DNA of 34,753 nt from an uncultured Prevotellaceae bacterium (GTDB lineage: Bacteria > Bacteroidota > Bacteroidia > Bacteroidales > Bacteroidaceae). Below, piece by piece: positions 15,828-24,648 of the stretch. The stretch lies in assembly GCA_902778535.1 (NCBI GenBank), contig CACYYG010000026.1, positions 12,026 through 46,778 on the forward strand, given 5' to 3'. The notes below the pieces were generated by a model. It was given only the letters and a program-made list of their open reading frames with translations, was not told where the DNA came from and searched no databases. Within the stretch, counting starts at the first letter, position 1. Every line of letters starts with the position of its first letter. A program made the translations under genes and the position numbers.

Positions 15828-18434
15828 TTAGCGAATATAGCGCCAGGCCGCTGCTGCTGTCCTGACTACATAGAACCCATGACGCAGGGGCAGCGTGGTG
15901 AGACGGCCCACAGTGGTGCGAGCCACGAGACGCCCGTCGGTGGTATAGACGACGGCGGGCGTGGCAGCATCGAGGTTGTCAAGACTGATGCCACTGATGC
16001 CTGACGGAGCTTCCACCTCAACGATGGAGGCTGTCATCTCCATCTCGTCGATAATCTTTCCCGAATCAATATTGGTATAGTAGATGCCTGTGACATCGAA
16101 ATACTTGTTTGTCAGCGTCTTGGGAGCACCTGCCAGGTTAGGAATCTGGAAAAGATTGAAGAGGCGGATGCGCTGGTCGCCATTAGCAATCCACACACGA
16201 TTGCTGGTGCGCTCCAGGGTGACGGCAGTAAGGGTGACGAGGTCGCAGCGGTCGGCATCGGTCAGCTCGCTGATGCTGATGCGTCGCGGCGTCACCTCAT
16301 GGCCCTTATCCACTGTGAAACCGCTGCTGTTAGAGGCAGCATTGGCCGCAACCAGCGTAGGAATATTGTTGACCGTGGTCTTCTCGCCAAAGATGATGCC
16401 GTTGAGCAAATCACCGGTCTCAACGCCCAATCCTTCAATGTCGATGCACAGGGCACCCGAGGCATCGCGCACGAAGGCCTTGCTGTCGCTGGAGAAGACC
16501 ACCAGGGCATCGTTCAGGCTGAGGACAGACTCAACGCCGTCGGCCTGCTCACGGTATGTTGCCACATCGGGCACAAGCTGCGATTCCTCCACAGTGACGA
16601 CACACTGGGCCGACAACTGCTCATCGCCATTGGCCACTACAGTAATGGTGGCCTGCCCCACCTGACGGGCAGTCAAAACGCCGCGTGCGTCAATGGTTGC
16701 GACAGCAGGATTGTCAGTAAACCACTCCAGCGTATAGGGTGCATAGTCGGGTGTGCGCACAGTTTCCATCTGCATGGAGAGACCCTGGGCGAGGGTGAAC
16801 TTCTCGGCTAAAGCGATGCTGCGCAGCACGTTGACATCGACGATGTCGAAGGTGATGCGACCACCCCTTCCCTCGCTGATGTTCTCGAAGCCCAGCATAG
16901 ATGGCTGACCGCTCCAAGTCATCAGGTTAGCCGGGGAGGTGACATTGTTCAGCGTAGTGACACGCTTGGTGCCGGGGAACGGATCGCTTGCCTTCGCAGT
17001 CGAAGCATTACCGCCGCCTGCACGCAGCAGCACAAAGTAGTTGTGCTTAGGGTTGCAGTTCACCTCGTTTCTTTCCCACACACTGGCATTGGTGGAGTCA
17101 ACGCGAAAAACGAGCATACCGTGGCCTGGCAGGTGTTTGTCCCACTTCGACGACTGCTGTCGGTTCTCTATGAGGAAGAAGACATTCTTCTCCTGTGAAT
17201 TGAGCCTGTAGCCAAAGTTTGACTCGCCAATGGCATCCAACTGGTAGCTGCCTTCCTCGTCGATGACTTCAGGTGTGGCAAAGCCGAGGGCATAGCGCTC
17301 GTAAAGTGTATAGGCTACCGGTGTGCGGCCATTGTTCTGATAGCTGCCGCCAGACATGATGCTCCACTCGCTCGGATCGGCGCTCTGTCCCCCACCCTTC
17401 TCATAGTCGGTATCATAAAGGTCGGGCAAGCCGAGCACATGGCTGAACTCATGACATATCGTGCCAATGCCGTCGAAGAATCCGTAGTCTGGCGTGCCCA
17501 TCATCTCTGTGGAACAGGCATAGCGGCCCAAGTACACATCGTCCTTTTTGATGTAGTTAAAGGAGGAAGGATCGAAAAACATACTGGCATGGGGCCAGAT
17601 GTATTTCGACTCTTCACCCGCATAGTTGGAACCATAGCCGGCGAAGATGATGTAGACCATGTCGACGAGGCCATCATTATCAAGGTCGTACTTGCTGAAG
17701 TCTACGTCCTTATCGGCAGCATCGACAACGCGCTTCATCAGCTGTGCAGCCCTCGCGGTTTGATTGGGATATTCCTCACTGACATTTACGGTGAAAGGAC
17801 CGGCAACATCGAACTGCGGAGTGAAAACGCCACTGGAGTTGTCGTGGAAATAGTCGCGCACACTGCCTGTAAAGACACCGTTGCCTACGAGTCCGTAGCC
17901 TTTGTAGTCTTCCTGATTTACCATCGCTTCGACCATCTGCGGATAGTCTTCACGCTCAAACTTGCGGTCATTGAACTCGGCAAGGATAATGAGTCCTCGG
18001 AAGTTGCTGTAATCGTACAAGGGCGAATCAGACTGAGCGGCAGCACGCGCACGAGCGCGCCGCATCTGCTCAGCCTTGTAGCGGCCGGCAGCCTCACTGC
18101 TCATAGCCGGCATCAGACACTTGCCGATGCCCTGCAGCCACTGGCGTTCTGCCTCGGTGCGCTGCTCAGCGTCGCGGGCTATCACATCGGTAGGCTCCAG
18201 CTGTCCGTCGGCATTGAGGCGGGCATAGCAATAATAACCGTCGGCGCGTCGCGTAACGGTATAGCCATCCTCAGTAGTGGTAAAGCAGAGATACTCGTCG
18301 CCATGCAGACGAACAGAAAAAAATGTGCCATCGGGCTGCTGGCGGCTTGTGAGTCCTGGATATGCGGGAATAGCCTTTGTCATGCAGCACAAGAGCATGG
18401 CAAAGGCTGTTAATAAAAATCTTTGAAATTGCAC
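15828..18434 (-). CDS. Large secreted M6-family metalloprotease with Ig-like domain
   Basis: A secreted zinc protease of 868 aa. A signal peptide (MQFQRFLLTAFAMLLCCMTKA) is followed by a pro-region, then the M6 catalytic domain with HEFSHVLGLPDLYD at His328-His332 and EWSIMSGGSY. A bacterial Ig-like domain (WFTDNPAVATIDARGVLTA) comes next, then a possible OB-fold region (ALVVFSSDSKAFVRD to YFDVTGIYY), and a short C-terminal tail (VVYTTDGRLVARTT, ending AAAWRYIR). The start is GTG, because a stop codon lies two codons upstream in frame. Only 3 bp separate it from the DUF4332 gene, implying coupling. It shares the catalytic type, but little layout, with the M6 protease at 2124-3695. Confidence 0.88.
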   Translation of the reverse strand: MQFQRFLLTAFAMLLCCMTKAIPAYPGLTSRQQPDGTFFSVRLHGDEYLCFTTTEDGYTVTRRADGYYCYARLNADGQLEPTDVIARDAEQRTEAERQWLQGIGKCLMPAMSSEAAGRYKAEQMRRARARAAAQSDSPLYDYSNFRGLIILAEFNDRKFEREDYPQMVEAMVNQEDYKGYGLVGNGVFTGSVRDYFHDNSSGVFTPQFDVAGPFTVNVSEEYPNQTARAAQLMKRVVDAADKDVDFSKYDLDNDGLVDMVYIIFAGYGSNYAGEESKYIWPHASMFFDPSSFNYIKKDDVYLGRYACSTEMMGTPDYGFFDGIGTICHEFSHVLGLPDLYDTDYEKGGGQSADPSEWSIMSGGSYQNNGRTPVAYTLYERYALGFATPEVIDEEGSYQLDAIGESNFGYRLNSQEKNVFFLIENRQQSSKWDKHLPGHGMLVFRVDSTNASVWERNEVNCNPKHNYFVLLRAGGGNASTAKASDPFPGTKRVTTLNNVTSPANLMTWSGQPSMLGFENISEGRGGRITFDIVDVNVLRSIALAEKFTLAQGLSMQMETVRTPDYAPYTLEWFTDNPAVATIDARGVLTARQVGQATITVVANGDEQLSAQCVVTVEESQLVPDVATYREQADGVESVLSLNDALVVFSSDSKAFVRDASGALCIDIEGLGVETGDLLNGIIFGEKTTVNNIPTLVAANAASNSSGFTVDKGHEVTPRRISISELTDADRCDLVTLTAVTLERTSNRVWIANGDQRIRLFNLFQIPNLAGAPKTLTNKYFDVTGIYYTNIDSGKIIDEMEMTASIVEVEAPSGISGISLDNLDAATPAVVYTTDGRLVARTTVGRLTTLPLRHGFYVVRTAAAAWRYIR

Positions 18435-18437
18435 TGT

Positions 18438-18845
18438 TTAATAGGTTACCTTCGGCTCCAGTTCCTTTGCCTGGTCAATCATTTTCTGCACCTCGCTAAC
18501 AGCGGGCACACGGCCACAGATGTGGCGCTCGTCATTAACTTCTACCAGCTTCGGCTGCAGGTTCTCAGCCACGCGATGGCGGAACTCCTTCACTGTGTCG
18601 ACGCCGGCGGCCTCAAGCAACTCAGCGAACTGCGGCCCCACGCCGTTGATGCGGAACAGGTCGGCATGGTTGGTCCAGCGCAGGATGAGCTTCTCGGGAA
18701 TCTCAGTCTGCTCAGCCAGTTCCTTGCGGCCCTTCGGAGCTGCGCACTTCTCCAACAGTTCACTTACCTTATTAATGCCTGCAGCAGTCAGTTTAGCAGC
18801 ATAGACCTCGCCTACGCCCTCAATGTCGATAATCTTGTAATCCAT
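18438..18845 (-). CDS. DUF4332 helix-hairpin-helix protein
   Basis: A 135-aa cytoplasmic protein with two helix-hairpin-helix type motifs: IEGVGEVYAAKLTAAGI near the start and INGVGPQFAELLEAAGV in the middle. This pattern is that of DUF4332, a family related to non-specific DNA-binding HhH modules. No catalytic residues are seen and the role is unknown. It has its own promoter (18884-18915) and is followed after 3 bp by a secreted M6 protease, a pairing without an obvious functional link. The palindrome array at 18982-19042 lies upstream of its promoter. Confidence 0.85.
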   Translation of the reverse strand: MDYKIIDIEGVGEVYAAKLTAAGINKVSELLEKCAAPKGRKELAEQTEIPEKLILRWTNHADLFRINGVGPQFAELLEAAGVDTVKEFRHRVAENLQPKLVEVNDERHICGRVPAVSEVQKMIDQAKELEPKVTY

Positions 18846-18883
18846 AATGGTTTCCTTTGTTGTTAATAATCAGGTAGATGATG

Positions 18884-18915
18884 CAAATTTACGTAGAAAA
18901 GAGCGACACGCCAAA
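18884..18915 (-). promoter_or_regulatory. Promoter of the DUF4332-M6 protease unit
   Basis: The minus strand reads TTTG (18912-18915), 20 bp, TAAATTTG (18884-18891), a full consensus, 38 bp before the DUF4332 ATG. Confidence 0.8.
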
Positions 18916-18981
18916 TTTATTAACCATAATTAAGAACAAAAATAAGCCTTCGATGGTGAATATATCAGTAACCAAAAAAAA

Positions 18982-19042
18982 GTAACCACGTGGGTTACTG
19001 TCAGTAACCGCGGTGGTTACTAACAGTAACCCACGTGGTTAC
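18982..19042. repeat. Second array of three CACGTG-type palindromes, 22-bp period
   Basis: GTAACCACGTGGGTTAC (18982-18998), GTAACCGCGGTGGTTAC (19004-19020) and GTAACCCACGTGGTTAC (19026-19042) lie at an exact 22-bp period. A half site (CAGTAACC) precedes them at 18967. The array lies between the end of the 953-aa gene and the promoter of DUF4332, 66 bp upstream of its -33 box. Confidence 0.85.
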
Positions 19043-19063
19043 TGATAATATAGCGTATAAAAA

Positions 19064-21925
19064 TTACTTGACGATGACTTTGCGACCGTCCTTTACGACG
19101 ATGCCCTTAGCATTGTTTACGCGCTGTCCAGCCAAGTTGAAGACGTGCTTGTTGTTCAGAGGCTTGGCGGTCACAACAGTGCTGATGCCCTGCATCTCAC
19201 CCTGTGACACCTTTACCTTCAGCAGAGCACCCTTCTGCATAAACACCATCTCAGCCGTACGGCCGTCAACGCCCTCGGGAAGTGCATCAACGGTAATCAC
19301 CATGTCATAGTCAATGCCATTGACGAAGTACTCATATTCATTTCCTTCTTCATCGGTACCGATGGCCGTGGTGTAGTCCTCATTGGCAATATCAACAGAA
19401 ATCCATTCGGGAATTTCCTCTGCCTCCTCGCCATCTTCAGTGACACTTTCTACATAGAGCAGATAAGAATACTCCTCGGTCTCTTCGTCTACAGAATAGT
19501 ACATGGGATCGATGTGGAGGGTTGACGTGCCGCCGTCCTTACCAAAGCTCAGATCAGTATTGTCTTCAGTATGCAGGTAGCCGTAGGTGGCATCATTGAG
19601 GCCAAGCATTATTGCTGGTTTCCAACCAGTAAAAGAATACAGAGATCCTTCCTCTGACGATTCCTCAAACCACGTCACTGACAAGTCCTCGCTATTGTTT
19701 GACATACTGGCAAAACGTCCACTAAAGGTACCGTTGTCTATGCCACTAATCATTACGAGGAACTCGTCTTCAATGAACAGATAATCAAGAGTCTCACTCA
19801 TACCAAACTCATCTTCCACATATAGTTCGTCAAAATTGACTATGCTATAAGTCACGTTAGAAAATTGCTCTGTTGTAACATTATCTATAGTAGCATCGCC
19901 CTCGGCTATTACATCACCTAACGTTATGCGTTCATTGCTTGAGCGTGTACATTTGTACAACGTTACATGCAGATTAAAATCATCTGTTGTGTTGGTGAGG
20001 TTGAGCACAGGCAGCTTAACGCCTGTCAGGAAAAGCGGTTTTGCGGGTTTTCCCTGATAAGAATAAATCTTTGATATGCTGTACGGGTTTCTTAAAGTTG
20101 TAGTATAATCAGGCGTAGCCCAATTAGTATAGAAAGCCACCTCACCGTCGGGATTGTAGCGGCTCACCATAGCATAACTGCCATCATCAAATTCAAAACT
20201 ACTTTCACCACCACCAGCATACATATAGAAGCCCTCATATACAGGAGTCGTTGTAGGATTGCCATTTTCATCTGTTTCCATATAGCGCCGTCCAAAATAG
20301 ACAGAATCACTCTTAGCATCTCCATTGGCTGCAACAAGTGAAATGTCAGTATATGTGGCGTCTGGATTGAGCGTAAGAGAGAAGTCTTTTGTATTAGCAG
20401 TTATAAGGTTCTCTTCTGCGTCTGGGAGCAATTCGCGTGCAGACCAATTGAACGAAGTTGCCAAATCTTTTGTTCCATTGATAAAATTGGTAGGCACGTA
20501 TGGTGCACCAACAGCTAAATTGTATGAAAAGCTATAACCTGTAGTTCCCCATCCCGCAAAGAGCACCAATTCATTGGGGGCAAACGAAACTATCTCGGGT
20601 GCTGGATCGGGATCGTCTGGCAACAGGTATTTAACTCTGTCAGTGTAGGTGTAATAGCCTAAATAGGTTTCAAACGTAGGATCATACTTATCGGTACTCC
20701 ATGCTGCAATAATAATGCTCTCATTATCGATGGTAGTCAGTGTGCCGTCCTCGGCAATTTTGAAGACAATATCTCCAGTATTCTCATTTGTTCCACTGAA
20801 AATCATGATATAGTCAGTGGTTCCATCTTCGTTTCTGGCACTTGCAATTACCTGAGGCTCCACGGTATAGGTGTTTCCCTCCTTCTTGTAATCCACATAA
20901 ATGCCATCAGGATAGATGGTAGAGAACATGTCGTCGAAGGGTGAGAGGTTGATAAACACGGGGTAGTCCTCGCCGTCCTCCGTCCATGTGCCAATGCCCA
21001 TGGTCCATCTAACGCCTTCACTTGTACGAATATCAAAGCCATAAGCCTTATATTCCTGCTCGGAGGTGAAGCCCTGTTTCTGTCCATCGTAGACATAGCG
21101 CACGCCGACATAGAGCTCATCAACACCGATGAACGCCTCGCTGTCTCCCATGTCCTCGTCGAAAGGCACTCCAGCGAACTCGCCGAGGGCAATCCAGTTG
21201 CCATTGACAACCTTCAGCAGACCGTCGTCGGCCAGCTGCATACAAATAACACCGTTCTCGTCGTCGCTGTTGGCGCAGAAGAGAGTGAGATAGTTCCTCA
21301 CGCCATTTTCATCCTCGTAGGATGCAATCGCTTGTGGCTTGATGGTGATGGCATCGTCCTCCATGGTGTACTCCACGGGCACACCGTTGGGATAAAGGGC
21401 AGACAGGGTTTCTTTCATCTGTGCCTCCAGGGGAATGACGTCCACCAGCACGTTGACGTTGGTGCCATCCTCGAGCTGAGCAATAGCAGGCTGCATGACC
21501 CAGGCTGTGTCCGTTTTGGTGAAATAGTCGGTGGCTTTGCCGGTGTAGCTGTCACGGAACGTGGGAGCCTTGCGGGGAGCGTTGGTCTGCACCGTCATGG
21601 TGGGCTTCAGGTTAGTCAGCCTTCCGCTGGTCAGACGGCCTTTGGTGTTCATCATCTTGGCCTGACGCTGGTTCATCACCGGCATGGCCTTGGTGTGCTG
21701 CACGGGCTGGAGGCGAGAGGCGTCGAGGGTGAGCTTCTTGCCTATGCGTCCCATGCTGATGACGGGGGCATTTTTAAATTCTGCAGCCTGGAAGGAGCCC
21801 TTCTGTGCAGATTGGTGGGTTATGTGCTGACGGCTCTTCGTGACGTCCGTCGGACTGTACTTGCGCTGGGCGCTGGCGGTTAGGGATATCACAGCCATCA
21901 CCGCAATGAGTAAAAGTTTCTTCAT
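19064..21925 (-). CDS. Secreted protein of unknown function with internal duplication
   Basis: I do not recognise a named family for this 953-aa protein. A signal peptide (MKKLLLIAVMAVISLTASAQ) leads to a basic linker up to about residue 120. Two similar segments follow at about 151-249 and 315-409; both contain YP-[ND]-G, KPQAIAS or EPQVIAS, and a D-G-x-L-x-x-[VI] stretch. A long beta-rich middle is acidic and rich in Tyr, Thr and Asp. The last residues (FNLAGQRVNNAKGIVVKDGRKVIVK region) form the short Prevotella-type C-terminal tail. It is the last gene of the SusC/SusD operon, 22 bp after DUF4302, so it is probably a surface-exposed binding or scaffold partner of that importer; this is inference. 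Confidence 0.75.
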   Translation of the reverse strand: MKKLLLIAVMAVISLTASAQRKYSPTDVTKSRQHITHQSAQKGSFQAAEFKNAPVISMGRIGKKLTLDASRLQPVQHTKAMPVMNQRQAKMMNTKGRLTSGRLTNLKPTMTVQTNAPRKAPTFRDSYTGKATDYFTKTDTAWVMQPAIAQLEDGTNVNVLVDVIPLEAQMKETLSALYPNGVPVEYTMEDDAITIKPQAIASYEDENGVRNYLTLFCANSDDENGVICMQLADDGLLKVVNGNWIALGEFAGVPFDEDMGDSEAFIGVDELYVGVRYVYDGQKQGFTSEQEYKAYGFDIRTSEGVRWTMGIGTWTEDGEDYPVFINLSPFDDMFSTIYPDGIYVDYKKEGNTYTVEPQVIASARNEDGTTDYIMIFSGTNENTGDIVFKIAEDGTLTTIDNESIIIAAWSTDKYDPTFETYLGYYTYTDRVKYLLPDDPDPAPEIVSFAPNELVLFAGWGTTGYSFSYNLAVGAPYVPTNFINGTKDLATSFNWSARELLPDAEENLITANTKDFSLTLNPDATYTDISLVAANGDAKSDSVYFGRRYMETDENGNPTTTPVYEGFYMYAGGGESSFEFDDGSYAMVSRYNPDGEVAFYTNWATPDYTTTLRNPYSISKIYSYQGKPAKPLFLTGVKLPVLNLTNTTDDFNLHVTLYKCTRSSNERITLGDVIAEGDATIDNVTTEQFSNVTYSIVNFDELYVEDEFGMSETLDYLFIEDEFLVMISGIDNGTFSGRFASMSNNSEDLSVTWFEESSEEGSLYSFTGWKPAIMLGLNDATYGYLHTEDNTDLSFGKDGGTSTLHIDPMYYSVDEETEEYSYLLYVESVTEDGEEAEEIPEWISVDIANEDYTTAIGTDEEGNEYEYFVNGIDYDMVITVDALPEGVDGRTAEMVFMQKGALLKVKVSQGEMQGISTVVTAKPLNNKHVFNLAGQRVNNAKGIVVKDGRKVIVK

Positions 21926-21947
21926 AATGGGGTTCTTTTTATAGTTG

Positions 21948-23312
21948 TTATTTCAGTACATACTTGTTGCCACTGCCAACAGCCTGGAGGGTGCAGCCTG
22001 TTGGCAGGAAATAGTTATTGGGAACGATGTCGTATGTGCCGGAGAGTGTAGCGGCCAACTGCCGTAACAGCGTTTCTGCATCACACCTGTTTGCTAAAGC
22101 TTCCATGTTGCCATCCACTTTACATTCCGCATCGTAGGCTATCTGCATCTGCCCATAGGCAGGACGGCTGGTGTTAAGAGCCAAACCGGCAGTGTTGGAC
22201 TTTGTCTTGGCAGCATTGGTATAATAGGTAAGAACCAGTCCCTTGACTGCATTCTTTCCTGTTGAGCGTCCCAGGCCGATGCTGGCCACCGAATAGTTCT
22301 TGTTGAACTTCTTCAGCTCTGCATCAATCTGATCAGCCAAAGCTTTCTGGGCGTCGGTCAGCTGCTCCAAGTCAAAGTTCCATGTTGCGTTGCGTGCATT
22401 GACGATGTAGTTGTCCCAAAGGGCAATGACCTTGACGCTGTCGTTCTCGGAAAGGAGACAAGTACTGTCGGCTGCCATGTGGAACTCCTGGAACTTGGTG
22501 CCCTTGATGTCGTTCTCATGGTGCAGGCGGAAACCTGTCGGCGTGAAGACACAGTTGATCGTGGTGGGGAACAGCGGGTCGTCAATACGCTCGCAATAGG
22601 TGATAACACCCCTGCGCAGGTTCTTGAAATAGAGCGTGTCAGTGCCGTTGGTCACATAGTAGTTGGTGATGGTAGACGTGGCATAATAACTCTTCAAGGT
22701 GTTGGTGGCTGCCAGATAATTTTCCCACGAGCTGTCGCAGGGAACAAGGCGCACACGGGCACTATGGCGCTCGCCACGCAGCAGCACCTCGTCGCTGCCG
22801 TAAGAGATTACTACGAAGTTGTGGTCGCCCTTCATGCCCTCACCGTCCTTCACCAGATTCTTAGGTGCTGCCGAGGGGTCGACAGGATCAACGAGTGGGG
22901 TCAGCACGTCATTCCACGTATTGAAGGCCAGCACAGGACCGTCTTCCTTCAACAGCTCATAAAGGCTGGCATACTCAGTGTAAATGCCGGCTTTGCCGTC
23001 ACGCAGGAAGCGATGGTCACCACCCATGGTGACCTTGTTGTTGTTGTCGAAACGGACCATGATGTTGAAACCTTCGATATCGTCCGTGCCAGTGAAATAC
23101 TGCATCACCCAACCATTCGGAGCGTTCACCAGTGTCTGCTTAATATTACCGGTAATCGTCTCAATGCGCTGGGCGGCCGACTCGTCGAAGTAATCCTCGT
23201 CCTCAAAACGGCAGGAAGTCAGCATTGTGCTACATAATAATTGGCAAATGATAAATGACAGAACTACCAGTCGTCCTTTGTTTATAGTCTTTTCCATAAC
23301 AATTTGTTTCAT
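21948..23312 (-). CDS. DUF4302 domain lipoprotein
   Basis: A surface or periplasmic lipoprotein of about 454 aa. The signal sequence ends in the lipobox LTSC, followed by RFEDEDYFDESAAQRI, the typical start of DUF4302 proteins. The middle (GWVMQYFTGTDDIEGFNIMVRF) also fits the family, which is found almost only in Bacteroidales beside SusC/SusD pairs; its function is unknown. The start is uncertain: a GTG at 23333 would overlap the upstream stop, and ATG codons lie at 23312 and 23297. All keep the lipobox in a workable place. It sits between the HExxH lipoprotein and the 953-aa secreted protein. Confidence 0.85.
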   Translation of the reverse strand: MKQIVMEKTINKGRLVVLSFIICQLLCSTMLTSCRFEDEDYFDESAAQRIETITGNIKQTLVNAPNGWVMQYFTGTDDIEGFNIMVRFDNNNKVTMGGDHRFLRDGKAGIYTEYASLYELLKEDGPVLAFNTWNDVLTPLVDPVDPSAAPKNLVKDGEGMKGDHNFVVISYGSDEVLLRGERHSARVRLVPCDSSWENYLAATNTLKSYYATSTITNYYVTNGTDTLYFKNLRRGVITYCERIDDPLFPTTINCVFTPTGFRLHHENDIKGTKFQEFHMAADSTCLLSENDSVKVIALWDNYIVNARNATWNFDLEQLTDAQKALADQIDAELKKFNKNYSVASIGLGRSTGKNAVKGLVLTYYTNAAKTKSNTAGLALNTSRPAYGQMQIAYDAECKVDGNMEALANRCDAETLLRQLAATLSGTYDIVPNNYFLPTGCTLQAVGSGNKYVLK

Positions 23313-23329
23313 TCGTTCAATCCGTTGTT

Positions 23330-24601
23330 TCACTTCAGGTCGTAGATTTTCACGTCATCGCTGCGGAGCCACTCATTGATGTGGTCCTGACGATAGCGTA
23401 CTTCATTGCGCAGCTCGAAGGCGTGAAGGCCCCAGCGCTCAGTGTACCAGTCAGTGGCGATGCTGATTTTCTTCAGCATGGCATTGATACCGTCCACCTC
23501 GTCATCCTTGGTGTACTCCACCCAGTCGAGGAACTCGCCAAAAGAAGTGAAGGTACGGAACCTCTGATACCTGTATTTGGGGGTATTGCTGCCCGTCTTT
23601 GAGTTATACTCACTGGCATTGTTCAAGTGTGCCTCAATGACATAGACGTCGGTGTCGTCATACTCGTTGCTGTTGGTATTGAACTCCTGCGTCTGGTGAT
23701 AGAGGGTGAAATTGTTCCAGGGCTTCGAAGGATTGTCGAAGTCGGGAATATGGAGTGAGTCCACCAGCACCCGTACTTCTTCCTTGTCGCCCTGACGCAT
23801 ACCTTTACAGCAGGCACTGATGATACGGTTCATCCAGCGCACGTCGGTATCGGTGATGATGCATGAGAGCGTCTCCACGAAGTCCTCGTAGGTGGCACTG
23901 GAACCGTAGTGGGTGACGTAGCCGAGCTGGTGCGTGATAACGCTGTCACGCTCCTGCCAGGTCATGGGGTCATAAGTGCCCGATGTCACCTGTCCGAACG
24001 TCACGGGATAGGACTTGGTCTGATGCAGGATGTGCGAGAACTCATGGTGCATGGTGTGGAAGAAACGCTCGTTAAGCACCGTGATGTCATCGGCGTTATA
24101 CTGTACGCCTTCAGAGTAGGGCTTCATCTCATTGACGTTGTAGAGCGTAATCTTCACACCGCCAGCAGCCGTACCCAACACTTCGGTACCTGTCGTAGCA
24201 TTGTAGCCCGTAGAACCGATGAAGTGGAAGATGCGGGGTCCGTACATCTTCATGAACTCCTCGCCGGCATACTTCGTATAGACGTCGTAGAACAAGTAGC
24301 GGATCATGTGAGCCAACAGTTGCGAACGGTTATAGTCAGCCGGTGCCAGTTGGAAACTCAGGTCGGAGGCGGGGAAGTTGAACTGGTATTGTACCTCTAC
24401 ATTATAAGGCTTGACAAAGTTGTCGTACAGCCACTGGTCGAAGTCAGCAGTAGCATTGTTCGGGTCGACAGCCGGTATGCTTGTGTCGAAGATGGTATCT
24501 GTCAGGTCGTCCTCGCTGCGGCAGGAGGAGAGACTGATGGCACAGAGTAGACCCAACCCACAGAGGCATAGGTGCGATATTTTTATTCCTTTCTTAATCA
24601 T
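23330..24601 (-). CDS. Substrate import-associated zinc metallohydrolase lipoprotein
   Basis: A 423-aa lipoprotein of the HExxH family that accompanies SusC/SusD pairs in Bacteroidales (the LP_HExxH_w_tonB group). A signal sequence ends in the lipobox SLSSC, followed by RSEDDL. The zinc-binding motif is HHEFSHILHQ with HEFSH starting at His186. The family is presumed to cleave the imported substrate at the cell surface or in the periplasm, most likely a peptide bond; the actual substrate is unproven. Its end overlaps or nearly meets the DUF4302 start, depending on the start used, and it follows SusD by 47 bp. Confidence 0.9.
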   Translation of the reverse strand: MIKKGIKISHLCLCGLGLLCAISLSSCRSEDDLTDTIFDTSIPAVDPNNATADFDQWLYDNFVKPYNVEVQYQFNFPASDLSFQLAPADYNRSQLLAHMIRYLFYDVYTKYAGEEFMKMYGPRIFHFIGSTGYNATTGTEVLGTAAGGVKITLYNVNEMKPYSEGVQYNADDITVLNERFFHTMHHEFSHILHQTKSYPVTFGQVTSGTYDPMTWQERDSVITHQLGYVTHYGSSATYEDFVETLSCIITDTDVRWMNRIISACCKGMRQGDKEEVRVLVDSLHIPDFDNPSKPWNNFTLYHQTQEFNTNSNEYDDTDVYVIEAHLNNASEYNSKTGSNTPKYRYQRFRTFTSFGEFLDWVEYTKDDEVDGINAMLKKISIATDWYTERWGLHAFELRNEVRYRQDHINEWLRSDDVKIYDLK

Positions 24602-24648
24602 AATTCTTAATTTTTACTTGCGTAGCAAAAACTCTTAATTCTAAAAAC

